From positions 18,851,645 to 18,915,644 of the forward strand of contig OX387198.1 in the NCBI GenBank assembly GCA_947561715.1: DNA of 64,000 nt, written 5' to 3'. The notes below the pieces were generated by a model. That model saw only the letters and a list, made by a program, of their open reading frames with translations, was not told the DNA's origin and ran no database searches. This document shows, in pieces, positions 23,571 to 34,836 of the stretch. The stretch is from Ascidia mentula. Its lineage: Eukaryota > Chordata > Ascidiacea > Phlebobranchia > Ascidiidae. A program made the translations under genes and the position numbers. Within the stretch, counting starts at the first letter, position 1, and every line of letters begins with the position of its first letter.

Positions 23571-23939
23571 TGATGTTGGGTTCGCGGTGATGCAATTCCT
23601 GCAAAATCTTTCGACATACCAACTGCGACCCTTCAATATAAAGGAGCTAAAACGTACACGTCTGGACATCACACCAACTGATGAAATATGTCAATTAGTT
23701 CACAATTTAAAGGGTTGAGAGCAAAAAAATGAAGCCATTAGAGTTCATTATGATATACAAAAAAATTACTGCCAATTGTTTCGAAAAACCTGTTCCTGTC
23801 ACTCAGACTAAAAAATTGATTACCCGGGAAATAGGCATGAAATCAAAAGATATTCAAAGGGCTCTAGCCCGCGCTGAAGATCATTCTGTAGAAGTGCACG
23901 AAAAGTTCTTTCACATTACTGACCCCGGAACAATAGTAG

Positions 23940-24930
23940 AAAAAGCTAGAAATATTCTTGAAAATATATATTGGATTCGCATCGGGGCTACTCCACAGTG
24001 GACCAAGGAGAGCTGGACAACGTTAATCCCAAAGAAGAACACGGACCTCCGCGACGTCGGGAATTGGCGGCCCATCACCATCGGGTCGCATCTCCTATAC
24101 GAAGATCCTATCCCGGCGTCTCCAGACGAGTGTTGACCAGATGGTTAACCATCGTCCGAAGGCCTTTCGCCCGGTTGAGGGATGTGCGGAAAACATCATA
24201 ATCCTCAACAACATCATCAGATATGCCTCAACATCCTCGCCGTGGCCATACTAGACCTTGCAAATGGTTAGTCACCATTCCGTTGTTCGAGCTCTTCACA
24301 GGCATGTAGTACCGCAACCCTTCATAAACATCATCAAAGACCTCTACCAAGGATGCACCACCACCATCTCCCTTGGCGGAGAGTAGACGTCCCGCATCAA
24401 CATCACCAGGGGCGTCAAGCAGGGTTGCCCGCTATCACCTCTGCTCTTCAACATCATCATCGACGAACTGCCCACCAGCCAAGGAGGCCGGGTCTCGTTC
24501 TGGTGGGTAACTCACCGGAAGGAACACAACATCTCCTCAACCAAACCAACTTGTTCTTCCACAGCAGAGGATTGCGGCTTCAACCGAAGAAATGTTTCTC
24601 CCTCGGGATCACCCACACCCGGGGCAAGACTTCAACCCACAGGGTGCGGATCACTCCTTTCCTCACCATCGAAGAGCACCCTGTGAGAACCATCAAACCC
24701 GGGGAGTGGGTGAGATACTTGGGCATCAACATCGGCCCTCAGGGAACCTGCAAGATGCAGAAAGAGAAGATCACTTCAGACCTCCAGCGGCTCCTGAGGG
24801 CCCGTCTCAAGCCGCAGCAGAAGATCCACATGCTGCGGCACCACACAGGCTTGTCGAATCCTTGGATCCGCCTTAGCCCCGACAACATCTTCGAAGAAGA
24901 CTGCAGGCAGAGGTCGGGAGCGGAGAAGAA
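23940..24930 (+). pseudogene. R2-type non-LTR retrotransposon reverse transcriptase fragment
   Basis: The segments in order are LIPKKNTDLRDVGNWRPITI (about 24035-24085), then RGVKQGCPLSPLLFNIIIDE (about 24410-24470), GLRLQPKKCFSLGI (about 24570-24612), VRYLGINIGPQGT (about 24710-24755) and ARLKPQQKIHMLRHH (about 24805-24847). These are the RT fingers/palm and thumb blocks in the form used by R2 elements. The YADD-containing portion is deleted or scrambled between 24480 and 24530, and the frame shifts repeatedly. The GC-rich composition contrasts with the flanks. It complements the R2 5' half at 41.9-43.4 kb, but the two cannot be shown to be the same copy. Confidence 0.75.
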
Positions 24931-25132
24931 ATAACAACAACCACTATTCTCCGCGCCAGAGCTGAGTGGTTGAAATTCAAAACGAAAAACGCAGGACAGA
25001 AGAGGAAATTCTGCCAAGGAGTTGACGGATTTATTGACTGTTCGTCCGAGAAGGCTGGAACGGAGTGCAGATGCAAAACCGTTTTTGTAGTTTTAAGCAT
25101 ACGCCTGATCTTAATGGTTATGTTAATCTCAT

Positions 25133-25370
25133 TTTGTATTTTAAAACTGCTTTCTACTCTTTTACATTTACACTCTCTGTCTGACGCCATCGCTAGTTAT
25201 ATCGCTTGCGTTCGCTAAGTTTCCTTTGTCGTGTAATCGATGCAATTCTTTCCACAAAACAGGTCACAATGTGATCCCACAGATTTTAGTCTTATAGACC
25301 AGCACAGATCTCGGTTTTGTTCTGACAGGACCTGCAGGCCGCATGGTGTCTCACCGGGAATTCAGTGTTG
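25133..25370. repeat. Direct repeat flanking R2-type RT relic, right copy
   Basis: Collinear with 23255-23570, as described there. It is followed by GTGTTGATGTGGGGT, comparable with GGTTTGATGTTGGGT after the left copy. Confidence 0.65.
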
Positions 25371-25800
25371 ATGTGGGGTCTTCGACAACGGAAGCCTCTC
25401 AAGAGAAAAACCGATTCCCGAGCGTAGTGGACAAAATCACGCAGCTGGTTAAACGGTCAGCCTGGAGGAATAGATGGGAGTCAATCTGGGAGCCTGATGC
25501 CAAGCGCGACGGATTGCACCTCAAACCTGATCTGGTCTTGAACAGGAGGTCGACCTGACGCGTGTTGGACACTTTGATAGTGGCCGACAATGCGTTACTG
25601 GCACTAGAGGTAAGCTGGCTTTACCGCCGACGCTCTTGCGCCTTCTGTCTGGCGTGAACCTTGAACAGGGACATCGGATCTGGCAGCTGTTTAGTAGGAG
25701 CACGTTTAGTCGAAGTCGTGATCGGGAGCCGTCAGACTTTCGACCGCGGAAAGAGGAGTTGATCTTCGTGCACAGGCGCATTGGGAAATCACTGTGATTC
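25343..25800 (+). pseudogene. Possible LINE C-terminal fragment
   Basis: The frame contains GLHLKPDLVLNRR, reminiscent of the 'KPDLVL' block before the endonuclease-like C-terminus of R2/NeSL-type LINEs. It stops at 25556. A second open segment (about 25606-25796) starts GKLALPPTLLRLLSGVNLEQ and has no match I recognise. The assignment is weak. Confidence 0.3.
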
Positions 25801-26700
25801 TGTAGTCAGGGTTTCGATCCTGTAGTTGTCCCTGTTTATTCCATAGCTTACTCCTAGAGAGTAACGCTATTGCATGAGCAATCGATTGGCGTCCCGATCA
25901 ACACCACTAGAGCCGGTCCGTACCTTCATATCCGTCGTTAAAAGCGCTTGCGTATGTTTTATCAAAGGTTTCTGTGTCTAAGTTTGTTTGTGTTTTTTGC
26001 AGGTAGAGAAAAAAAACGTTTGCGAAAACAAGAACGTGATAATGAGGGTCTGCGACGCTTTGGAGAACGTGGATATTTTGGTAAAATGGACATTGGATTT
26101 GTCTTGGTCTTACTGTGCGCATTGTTTTTCGGTAAACACGTGTAATATCCGTCCCGGGTTTATGCGTCCTCGCTTTTCCACATTGAAGACAGTCAATGTA
26201 AGGGAAATTAAACAGTTCCTCGAATTGCTGATTGATCACAAAAAGTTGAAACCTCTGGCGAGCAATCAATTCTGGCGTTTTTTGCGTTGTACGTGAATTG
26301 CACTCGGCGATTACAGAACTGTAGGGTTGCTGTAACTCTGATACAGAGCTCTGTACTTGAATTCAGAGTCGGAGTAGGCTGTTGACAGCTTATCATCATC
26401 TAGTAAATGATGGAAGGAGTGCTTAACTTCGGTAGGCAACAAGAGAAAGCTTTATTTAGATCGCGAATCCCCTTTTTGGTGTGGGTACTATTTTGCATAC
26501 GTGTACATGGACTGTTTTTTTTTTATATTGGCAACGGCAGCATGCATATCTCGTGGATGCTGTTCAACAGTTGATTCATTATCTACGCATTCGTTGGTAG
26601 AATAAACAACTCTTCCCAACTTCGAAACGTTCGCGCATATTATGTCGGAACTACTACGTGGTTATGTTACTGGTACTCGTGGAAAGACCATTTATTGGCA
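25801..26700. other. No recognisable gene
   Basis: ORFs on both strands at 25907-26296 lack known motifs. The stretch separates the R2-type relic from the envelope-bearing Ty3 element and may include its degraded 5' part. Confidence 0.4.
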
Positions 26701-26763
26701 AACATCCTGGAAAAATCCTCCAATGTCCTATAGATTCGAACATAACCTTTTGTCATTGCATGG

Positions 26764-28373
26764 ATGGAAAACAATAAAGAGCCCATCGCATTTTTCTCCA
26801 AGGCATTAAATAACGCGCAAAAAAATTACAGTACTTTCGACAGAGAGTTGCTTGGGATTTATTTAGCGATTAAGCATTTTAAGGATATACTGCAGGGAAG
26901 GAATTTTAATGTTGTCTCAGATCATTTATCTTTGGTTAAGGCTTTCCGATCAAAGACGAGCAGTTTCACTCCGAGGCAAAACCGTCACATGGATTATATT
27001 GCCCAGTATACAAGCGATGTTGAATTTCTAAGTGGTTTTCAAAATGCAGTAGCAGACGGTCTTTCCCGAATCGAAGTAAATGCAATTTTCCTAAATGACA
27101 ACTTACTTTCGTTGAATGATTTAGCTCAGCATCAGCAAGATACGGACTTTCAGGAAAGTTTACAGGACTTGTATGGTTCATTGGAGGTAACAGAAAGGCA
27201 AGTTCCCAACAGTGATTTGAAGTTGATTGGCGACAGACCTATTGTTCCTCATGCTTTGAGGAAACGTGCTTTTCACACGCTTCACGGATTATCTCATCCA
27301 GGTGTAAAAGCGACACGCCGCTTGGTGGCTAGTCGTTTTGCTTGGCACGGTCTTAATCGAGACGTCAATGAATGGAGTCAAACTTGTTTGGAATGCCAAC
27401 GTTGTAAAGTTAGACGGCATGTACGAGCACCTTTGGGCAAATATATTGAACCCACAGGTAGATTTCAAGATGTCAACCTTGATCTTGTGGGGCCTTAACC
27501 ATTATGTGATGGATATTCCTATTTATTAACATGTTGTTGCAGATTTTCTCGTTGGTTTGAAGCAATACCATTGCATAATATTACCGCCGAGACTTGCATA
27601 AACGCGTTCTTGTTGCATTGGGTGGCAAGATTTGGTGCGCCACTGCGGGTTTCGACAGATCGCGGTAGTCAGTTTACCTCTGAAGCATTTAATGATTTTT
27701 GTGTGCAATTTGGCATAAATTTACAACGCAACGGATTCATCGAGATACAACATAAGTATTTAAAATCTGCTCTCAAATCTCATAATCAACCAAATAATTG
27801 GAACGCCAATACGCCAATTTAGGTCTTGTACTTTTTGGCTTACGCAGCGTTTTTAAGCCAGACATAGGTGCATGTGCTGCTGAATTAGTCTATGGCCAAA
27901 CGTTGAGATTACCTGGTGAATTTTTTGAGGAAATTGTACCGGAAACATCTGTATCCAATTATTCCAAGCAATTAACCGCATTTATGTCACATTTGAACTT
28001 TGCAAATCGTAAGCCGCAGCGACAGGTTAATGTTTATGTCGACCCCGTTCTAGCGAGCTGCACACATGTTTTTGTGAGAGTACACGCCAAGAAAGGAACA
28101 TTATCTCCAGCTTATGATGGTCCATGTAAGGTGTTGAATAAACATCCAAAGTTTTTCACCTTAGCTATGAACGGACGAGAAAACACAGTAACCATTGATC
28201 GACTTAAAGTCGCTGATCCAAATGTTCATACAGATTCATCTATAGACACAGACGTAATAACTGATACTTCTGCTATTTCCGACGTTGCTCCACTTATCGT
28301 TTCCCCTGATCAGGATACACACGTCACTAGAAGAGGACGCATAATCCGAAAACCTCTTCGATATCGCGATTAG
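26764..28373 (+). pseudogene. Ty3/gypsy pol: RNase H and integrase, broken
   Basis: The first frame (26764-27498) starts inside RNase H (PIAFFSKALNNAQKNYSTFD; FNVVSDHLSL; NAVADGLSR). It then gives the integrase zinc domain (HGLSHPGVKATRRLV...CLECQRCKV) and the start of the core (LDLVGP), ending at a stop. The core resumes at about 27571 (RFGAPLRVSTDRGSQFTSEAF, second catalytic Asp) with disruption near 27810. A third frame (27798-28373) supplies the C-terminal part, including PAYDGPCKVLNKHPKFFTL and a basic tail. Protease and RT are not present upstream. It is defective. Confidence 0.85.
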
Positions 28374-28439
28374 ATACGAGCGTACAACAAAATGCACCTT
28401 TTCATAGGTTTCATAGGGGTGGTTCATAGTGGTATGCAG

Positions 28440-29983
28440 CCATTTACGCCATACCCGAACCCACCATCTGTAAAAAACAGGAATCTCAAATTTTTAAGAC
28501 ATGTTCTGGCCAACTCTATAATCCATCTACTGACTTTATTCGTTTAGAAGTATATTCCTGTCAAATTTTTGAATCATCTTTCGAATCTCATTTATATTCC
28601 ACACTAAGAAATCCATGGCACCACCGTCTTCAGGGGCCTGCGAAGATTGGCAACGCACTCATAGCGCAGCCCTAATTGGACGATTAACCCAATCCGCTGA
28701 TAATGTTTGGTCATCCTCTAATGAAATAAAGGTGAATTATAGATGGCCTACCTCTTCGAAGGGAACTGTTCAAAATGGTGTTTTGACAAAGTCCACTATT
28801 TTATATGATCCCATACATAAACAAATGAAGGGTGCATTAGGAATTATGTCAAAATGCAATATTCATCGAGGTAGCTGCACAGTGGGGACACGTATTTTTA
28901 CCTGGGCTGTACCGCATAAAGTCGACTGCCCAGTAGTCACACCTTTGGGAACTCATGGACTAACTTTACATTTTAGACAGGATGAGAAATACTATTTGTT
29001 CGAAGGCAATTTGTTACGGACAAGACGCCATCTGTACGGGAGGCATGATTATAGTGCCGAGTAATTGTGATGTCCCCCTACAATTACCCCTTATGATCCC
29101 TAAGGCGAATTTTACTCCTAGAGGCGACATTTTATCAATGAAGCAATGGACACCGTATCATCATCGATTAATGATTTAACTGCTAGCATCCACTTTAACT
29201 ATATCAAGACAATACCCAGGGGAAATCCTTAGAATAACTGTTGGTGATTTAATGACTGAAATTTCTTGCGAAAATATAAACGGTACAATTGTGGAAGAGT
29301 TACGTCATAAAAATCTATTTGCCACAAGACCTTTAATTAAATACATTGATTCTAAAGGTAGACAATTATTCAGAGATGGTTTCGTATATCCCACAGTTAA
29401 GTTTGTCGAGAACTATGTACCCGGTAGAGTTATGTCTTTTAGGATTAATAACACTTTTTACGTTTATGATAATTATACACTTAGAATCCGCATGTACAAC
29501 ACCTACATTGGCTCCTGTAAAATATCATCAAGAGGAATTGGATTTTCAAACGTATGAAGATAATTTACCCCGACCTAGTAGTGGTTTTGAAGATTTAAAC
29601 TCTTGGCACAACTCAGCCAATCGCGCTTAACAAACGACAAACTTTACCAATTTATCGACAGCAACACAGATCCTACAACTGAAGTTGATGTATCCTACTT
29701 ATCTTCAACGATCGAAGCGGCTTCCAAAAATGCTTTACTGCATCTGATAAGTTCTATAACATCACCTTTTTTATGTTTTGCCTTTTTAGTAATTTATATA
29801 TTAGCTGGAATTTGGGCGATTCTATTGACCGGATGGGTAATTAAGATTTACGGACGATTAGCCTGGAACAGATTAATGGCATTTCGAGAACCGAACGGAG
29901 ATGAACAAACAGAAGGTGACAATGTAGCCTCTGACTTTCAGGCCAAGCCTTTATTGTTCAAAAACAAATGTATTCTGTTGTGA
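28440..29983 (+). pseudogene. Envelope-like third ORF of the Ty3-type element, broken
   Basis: Directly downstream of integrase, several cysteine-bearing frames follow (about 28465-28610, 28615-29064, 29252-29557, 29603-29983). The last contains a 25-30 residue hydrophobic segment (about residues 45-75 of its frame) followed by a basic, hydrophilic tail of about 50 residues. This is the layout of a membrane glycoprotein's transmembrane region and cytoplasmic tail. Position after pol and this topology support an env gene as in errantivirus-like elements. I could not place the glycoprotein in a known fusion class. Frame changes and stops show it is inactive. Confidence 0.6.
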
Positions 29984-30698
29984 GGGGAAACTTTAGCGAT
30001 TAATTTGAAACGAATCGCCGGACCCTTAAACTTGTCTCTTTTGTGAGTGACTATCAGACTGATTAAGGACCAGTATAAAAGTTATCTTAGTTTTGACAAG
30101 GCTACGTGTTCCCAAAACAGTAAAAGTTTATTTAATTTTTAAACTTGCTGAAGGAAAATGGTAGGAGAAATGCACAAATTAACGGTAATGGTGTTTTCAA
30201 TGCAAATGCATCGGGCAATGACGCGACCGCGTACTTTCTACGCAATCCCTTTTTTATCCATTTTTGTACACAGAACTCTATTTTACCGGACAATGTCCGA
30301 AGAAGCAGCGTACGACTGCTTGGTCGCTATAAGGTGCATGTAACTATCGCCTTATTTTGCATATGCTCAAGTAAAATCATGGGCATAGCGTTGAAATATC
30401 ATGCGTTGGGCCGTGGGCCACTTGTAAAAATCCACAGTGATTTGCCTACGATGTTCAATCGCACTGGTAAATTTTAATAAGCGACTTATTTTTCAGACCG
30501 CAGATACGGCCACTCATTGTAACACACTGCGAGTCTATAAATTGCATTGTGGGAGATTCATGATAAATCCAAGTCGTGGATTACATTTCACATTTGCAAA
30601 TTCTTGTCATTAGCCCGCACCAAGTGGACTGTTTTAACCGTGTCAATCCTACCAAGTACAAAGGCTCGTTTAATTTGTATCTCATTGGAATTGCTGAA
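29984..30698. other. Possible LTR remnant and unannotated sequence
   Basis: A purine run GTGAGGGGAAAC just after the envelope frame (29980-29991) could be a polypurine tract. A TATA-like AGTATAAAAG lies at about 30072, as expected inside a 3' LTR. No second copy exists in the window, so LTR borders cannot be set. The rest up to 30698 holds nothing I recognise. Confidence 0.35.
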
Positions 30699-30704
30699 CA
30701 CATG
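30699..30704. repeat. Target-site duplication CACATG (left)
   Basis: Identical to 36121-36126 on the other side of the alpha-kinase/integrase element. It marks the insertion exactly. Confidence 0.9.
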
Positions 30705-31375
30705 TATGGTGGCCCATCGTTGCCACGACTTTTCATTGAATATAAATTAGTTTTGACTTACATTTTTTTCTATTTTGATATGAATGTGCATTTCATTTTT
30801 ATTTTAAATTCATTTTTATTTTAGTTGCATTTTTGAATTCATTTTTATTATGAAAGGTAATTTTGATTTTATTTTCATTGTGAAAAGCATTTATAATTTC
30901 ATTTTCAATGTCAAATGCATTTTCTTTTTGAAAAGCATTTATAATTTCATTTTTATTTTGAAAAGCATTTTTAATTTAATTTTCATTTTGAAATTCGTTT
31001 TTATTTGTGAATGCATTTTAAAATTAATTTTTGTTTTGATATGTATTTCGTTTTAAAATTAAATTGATGTAGGTGGCCCAGCGTTGTCATCACGTGACAA
31101 CTTGTGTAGTAGAGCGTAAAATTTCCTGCGTGAAATATGCATTGTCCACGGTTGTTGCCTGACGGCGCACCTGAAACCGCGTTTGCTTTTCAATCAAATG
31201 CGGCAAATTTTGTATTATCAGCTTGCGTCAAGGCTGACAGAAAACTATTTTCTGTGGGACTGAATTTTTTAGTTGTAAAAGATCTGCTTTGGTCTCGCGC
31301 GTAGTGTTCAGATTAGTTTTCCAATTGTATTTCACTGGATTAACCGGGATCGACTCGAAAGGCCCCAACAGACTT
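30705..31375 (+). repeat. Left long terminal inverted repeat
   Basis: Pairs with 35465-36120 inverted. It includes a low-complexity core with repeated GAAAAGCATTTATAATTTC and ATTTTTATTTT words (30780-31060), and an inner unique part (GGCCCAGCGTTGTCATCACG onward) that also matches. Confidence 0.9.
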
Positions 31376-31546
31376 TGATTGGTTTATTTTTTACTAAAAA
31401 AAGTCGAAATTAATTCACAGAATTATTGAACAACAATGATGATAGTTGAACCATTTGAACGTTCAACAAAATCAAATATAATATATGTTGTTGTTTTATT
31501 ATACTGCTGTAGTGTGGTTGGTAGGTAAAATCAAACTTTCAATTTT

Positions 31547-32764
31547 ATGATATTTATAATGAAACGCAAACAAACTTGGAAAGAATTTGAGGCAATGATT
31601 GGACAGAAACGCAAGGGCACAAATGAGAAGAAGAATGACTGCCAAAACGCTACTCCAGATGACATTATGGTACAACGTATGTCAAGTGTGCCATCAGGTA
31701 GACTAAAGAAGTATGAACCCTTAGATACTCGAGACTTTGTTCCTTTCCCACATCCTGAATTATCCCTTGAAAATGTAAAAAATGCATGTGAATCATTTTA
31801 TAGCGAACCTACCGGCTCATGTGATGTTTTGGCCTCAGATAGAGGACCATCTTGCAGCAGAATTGAGCAGGTGAAAGGAAAGAAAATTTTTTTAGTAAGG
31901 TTCTTGTCACATGAAGCTGGCATGGATACTGTGAAAGGTAATAACGTCAGCCAACACAAATCGAGAAAATCCACAAACCATTTGTCTCATCCCAAATCTA
32001 TATCAATTAGCCACTTGCTACGAGCTGGACAGTTGGTCAAAGCCCCTTTAAAACAGCAAGCAACATTAAAGCTCCTGTGGTTTGATGCATATAAGACTAG
32101 CTGGAATGAATTAGGAGATATAACTTTTGAGATAGCAGACCAAAAATTTGCGGATGGAGCATTTCGAAATGCACACAGGGCGACTGTATGCAATAATGAG
32201 GATTTACCTAGAGAGTGTGTTATAAAAATGTACAAAGATGATACACTTGCAACCATAAAGTATGATTTAAATCTGTCTGAAGAGGAACACACAAAAAAAC
32301 AGGTCCAGATGCATAGTGTAGCAAAGGTTTTTGCAGAAGTATGTTCTAATAAGGCTCCTTCCCAATTTGGCAGTACATTTAAGTTTGGATCAGTGTATTT
32401 TTCGAAGTATAAAGATAGACATGTAACTGTTGAACAGTATTATGCTGGAGATTTTAGAAAGTACATCAACAATGATGGCCATTGTCCTATAACAAACCAG
32501 GATGAGTTTCAGAAAAAAGCTGAATGTCTCGCACATTTTAGCTATTCTTACTCAAACACTAAGATGATGTTGCTTGATCTGCAAGGTACTGGGTATCAGC
32601 TTTATGATCCAGAAATTGCTTCAACAGAGTTAATGAGTGAGGACCAAAAAGAAACCCTGTTTTGTGCTGGCAACCTGTCTACAGAAGCCATTACCACTTT
32701 TATCAAAGAACATGTTTGTAATATGAACAGAATAGCCAATACAGTGCTCGAAAACTTCATGTAA
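31547..32764 (+). CDS. Alpha-kinase (MHCK/EF2K-type) cargo protein
   Basis: An intact 405-codon frame; Met5 (31559) is an alternative start. Residues 1-165 are basic, low in motifs and probably disordered. The alpha-kinase domain spans about 185-400. FADGAFRNAHRATV (201-214) is the nucleotide-binding loop region, CVIKMYK carries the likely catalytic Lys227, and FAEVCSNKAP (262-271) and AHFSYSYSNTKMMLLDLQGT (329-348) match kinase core strands, followed by the LYDPEIAS block (352-359). The end TFIKEHVCNMN (384-394) resembles the zinc-binding end of these kinases. His389 and Cys391 are there, but the next expected Cys is replaced by Arg. Alpha-kinases phosphorylate Ser/Thr. What a transposon gains from one is unknown. 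The gene precedes the integrase gene in the same orientation. Confidence 0.85.
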   Translation: MIFIMKRKQTWKEFEAMIGQKRKGTNEKKNDCQNATPDDIMVQRMSSVPSGRLKKYEPLDTRDFVPFPHPELSLENVKNACESFYSEPTGSCDVLASDRGPSCSRIEQVKGKKIFLVRFLSHEAGMDTVKGNNVSQHKSRKSTNHLSHPKSISISHLLRAGQLVKAPLKQQATLKLLWFDAYKTSWNELGDITFEIADQKFADGAFRNAHRATVCNNEDLPRECVIKMYKDDTLATIKYDLNLSEEEHTKKQVQMHSVAKVFAEVCSNKAPSQFGSTFKFGSVYFSKYKDRHVTVEQYYAGDFRKYINNDGHCPITNQDEFQKKAECLAHFSYSYSNTKMMLLDLQGTGYQLYDPEIASTELMSEDQKETLFCAGNLSTEAITTFIKEHVCNMNRIANTVLENFM

Positions 32765-33289
32765 ACGTTTCGATTGTTTCTACAACCATTATCAATGTTG
32801 ACAAACCTCCGTCGTCGGAGGTTTGTCAACATCTTGTGTCAAATCCATCGCACAGGATCGACTTTAACAACCCAACCATCCTTGGACAGATTGAAGGAAA
32901 GCGGCGCTTATCTTTCTTGGAAACTATCCACATCCAAAATTTTAGGCCGCTTTTAAATGCCGACACATCCTCTGTGCCACTACGACTTTTTAATATATAA
33001 ACCGTGTATTTTATAATGTTTTTTTATTTTTATTCTTTTTATTTATTTATTTTCTTTACCGTGCACAGTGCCCTTAATTGTTTTTATCTATCACTACCAC
33101 AGGCAACTCCGTTCGACTCCATTATCAACAATTGCGCTTATTTAATTCCCCGCCTTTTTCTATAACCTCCCAACTTCACCGTACCATTTTTGCCGATCCG
33201 CTTTCATTTGTATTGATAATGGTTGTAGAAACAATCGAAACGTTTACATGAAGTTTTCGAGCACTGTATTGGCTATTCTGTTCATATTA
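32719..33289. repeat. Inverted duplication of the alpha-kinase 3' end around a hairpin
   Basis: 32719-32795 (the last codons and start of the 3' UTR) is repeated inverted at about 33214-33289. The right copy contains the complement of the ending GAAAACTTCATGTAAACG. Immediately inside the left arm is a near-perfect hairpin (32796-32831) with 16-bp arms TGTTGACAAACCTCCG and a 4-base loop. The roughly 380 bp between is T/C-rich and non-coding. It is probably a local inverted duplication or a nested insertion. Confidence 0.85.
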
Positions 33290-33654
33290 AAGATCTACAA
33301 AACCGTTAGTTATGTTCCTATGTTTGTAATACATTTTGTGACATGTTAAAGCTTGAACCGCTTTAACTGGATTGATGAAGTTAAATATTATGAGCTGTAG
33401 ATTTTCCAGTCCATGCTTTTATTAGAAGTGTATTAATTTCAATTTCATCTATATATTATGTTTCGTCCATCAAGCACAATTGGTTCCAAAGCAATTGGTT
33501 TCATCAAATTATTTAGCAATAACTTCCATGTATCAAAAAAAGATACAGTAAAATTTAAGCAAAGTAGTGCTGCTATAAAGTTGCATAATGTTGTATATCA
33601 GAAAAGTGTCATGCACAATGTTGCACATTTTTCTTTTCAATTTTAATTTTTTAG

Positions 33655-34836
33655 ATGGATGGGAGTGTCATTAGCAATGCATGGATGTCTGATAGTAGGC
33701 TAAAAAATGACTTGAATACTTATGTCCAGCAAAATCTAAAGCGAAGTGAAATTCTCGACTTTATTAAAAAGGATTATCCACATTATGCTTGGAGTTTAAC
33801 AACACTGGACAGAAGACTGAGACATTTTGAAGTATTTTACATTAATTACAATACAAGGTTATCTCAAGTTTCTGATGCTATAAAAAACGAACTGCAAGGA
33901 CCTGGTAAGTTACTCGGATACCGGGCTATGAATCAAAAGCTGAGATGTGTACATAACATTAGGGTTCCAAGGCACTTAGTGCACAGCATGATGACTCATC
34001 TAGATTATGAAGGGATGCGTTTACGTAATGTTAAAAGGAAGCAGAAACATGAAAAACATCCGTTTACTTCACAAGGTCCATTGTGGGTAATATCACTGGA
34101 TGGTCATGACAAACTCTGTGGATACCAAAATTCAACCTTTCCTCTTGGTATATATGGATGCATGGACACATTTTCTAGGAAAATTTTGTTTTTATTTGTT
34201 ACACATTCTAATTCTAACCCCCTCATTATCGGAAAAAAATATCTAGAGTTCCTGGACAGAGGAACCGAAACTGGCAAAATGGCAACGATCCACTCATACC
34301 TATTGCACCTTGTTTCAAATATGGACAATCCAACAAATGCAATATTATATGGGCCATCAAACACCAACAAAATTGAACGTTGGTGGCGAGATTTGCATGA
34401 GAGGCTCGAAAAGTTCTTTAAGCATCAGTTAAATGAACTCTTGCATGAAAAGATTTATGATCCACACAACCTACTTGACAGACAGTTATTGTTTTATGTT
34501 TATCAGCCTATACTTACGCGTGAATGCAGTGTGTTTGTTGACTATTGGAATAGTCATCGTATTAGAGCTCAAAGAGGGTTGGAATTACCATGTGGTGTTC
34601 CAAATCACCTCTATTCCTTTCCGGAGTATTATGGTGCATCCAGAAAAGGGTTTGCAATCAGTCATGATAATCTAAAAACTGTTGCAGAGCTGTCTGGAGT
34701 CATAAGTGCCCCAACCACATGGTTGGAAGATGATGTTGCTGTAAAGTGTAGAGAAATTATGTGCTCTCCACACGAAATAGACTCTGCTCATGCTGCAAAT
34801 GCCTACCGCTTTTTGAAGCAGCAGTTTACATGTTAA
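33655..34836 (+). CDS. IS3EU-type DDE integrase/transposase
   Basis: A 393-residue frame that starts at ATG right after a splice-acceptor-like TTTTTTAG, so an upstream non-coding or short exon is likely. Residues 15-60 look like an HTH region. Core: Asp149 (ISLDGHDKL), then YGCMDTFSRKI (168-177), Asp201 (LDRGTETGKMAT), and Glu241 in NKIERWWRDLHERLE, followed by VDYWNSHRIRAQRG and GVPNHLYSFPEYYG. These are hallmarks of a large family of integrase-like transposases in fish and invertebrates. From FSR to the second Asp there are about 29 residues, versus 39 in the integrase at 16.1-17.4 kb. An in-frame loss of about ten residues just before the second catalytic Asp is therefore suspected and could inactivate the enzyme. 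Confidence 0.85.
   Translation: MDGSVISNAWMSDSRLKNDLNTYVQQNLKRSEILDFIKKDYPHYAWSLTTLDRRLRHFEVFYINYNTRLSQVSDAIKNELQGPGKLLGYRAMNQKLRCVHNIRVPRHLVHSMMTHLDYEGMRLRNVKRKQKHEKHPFTSQGPLWVISLDGHDKLCGYQNSTFPLGIYGCMDTFSRKILFLFVTHSNSNPLIIGKKYLEFLDRGTETGKMATIHSYLLHLVSNMDNPTNAILYGPSNTNKIERWWRDLHERLEKFFKHQLNELLHEKIYDPHNLLDRQLLFYVYQPILTRECSVFVDYWNSHRIRAQRGLELPCGVPNHLYSFPEYYGASRKGFAISHDNLKTVAELSGVISAPTTWLEDDVAVKCREIMCSPHEIDSAHAANAYRFLKQQFTC

Noticed and set aside
24353..24934. 193-codon frame as an intact protein
   Set aside because: The start is His/Pro-rich out-of-frame RT sequence; only its second half is the true LINE frame.
30850..31056. ORF of repeated FIFIVKSIYNFIF-type residues and its mirror at 35769-35975
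   Set aside because: A translation of the low-complexity TIR core, present in both inverted copies.
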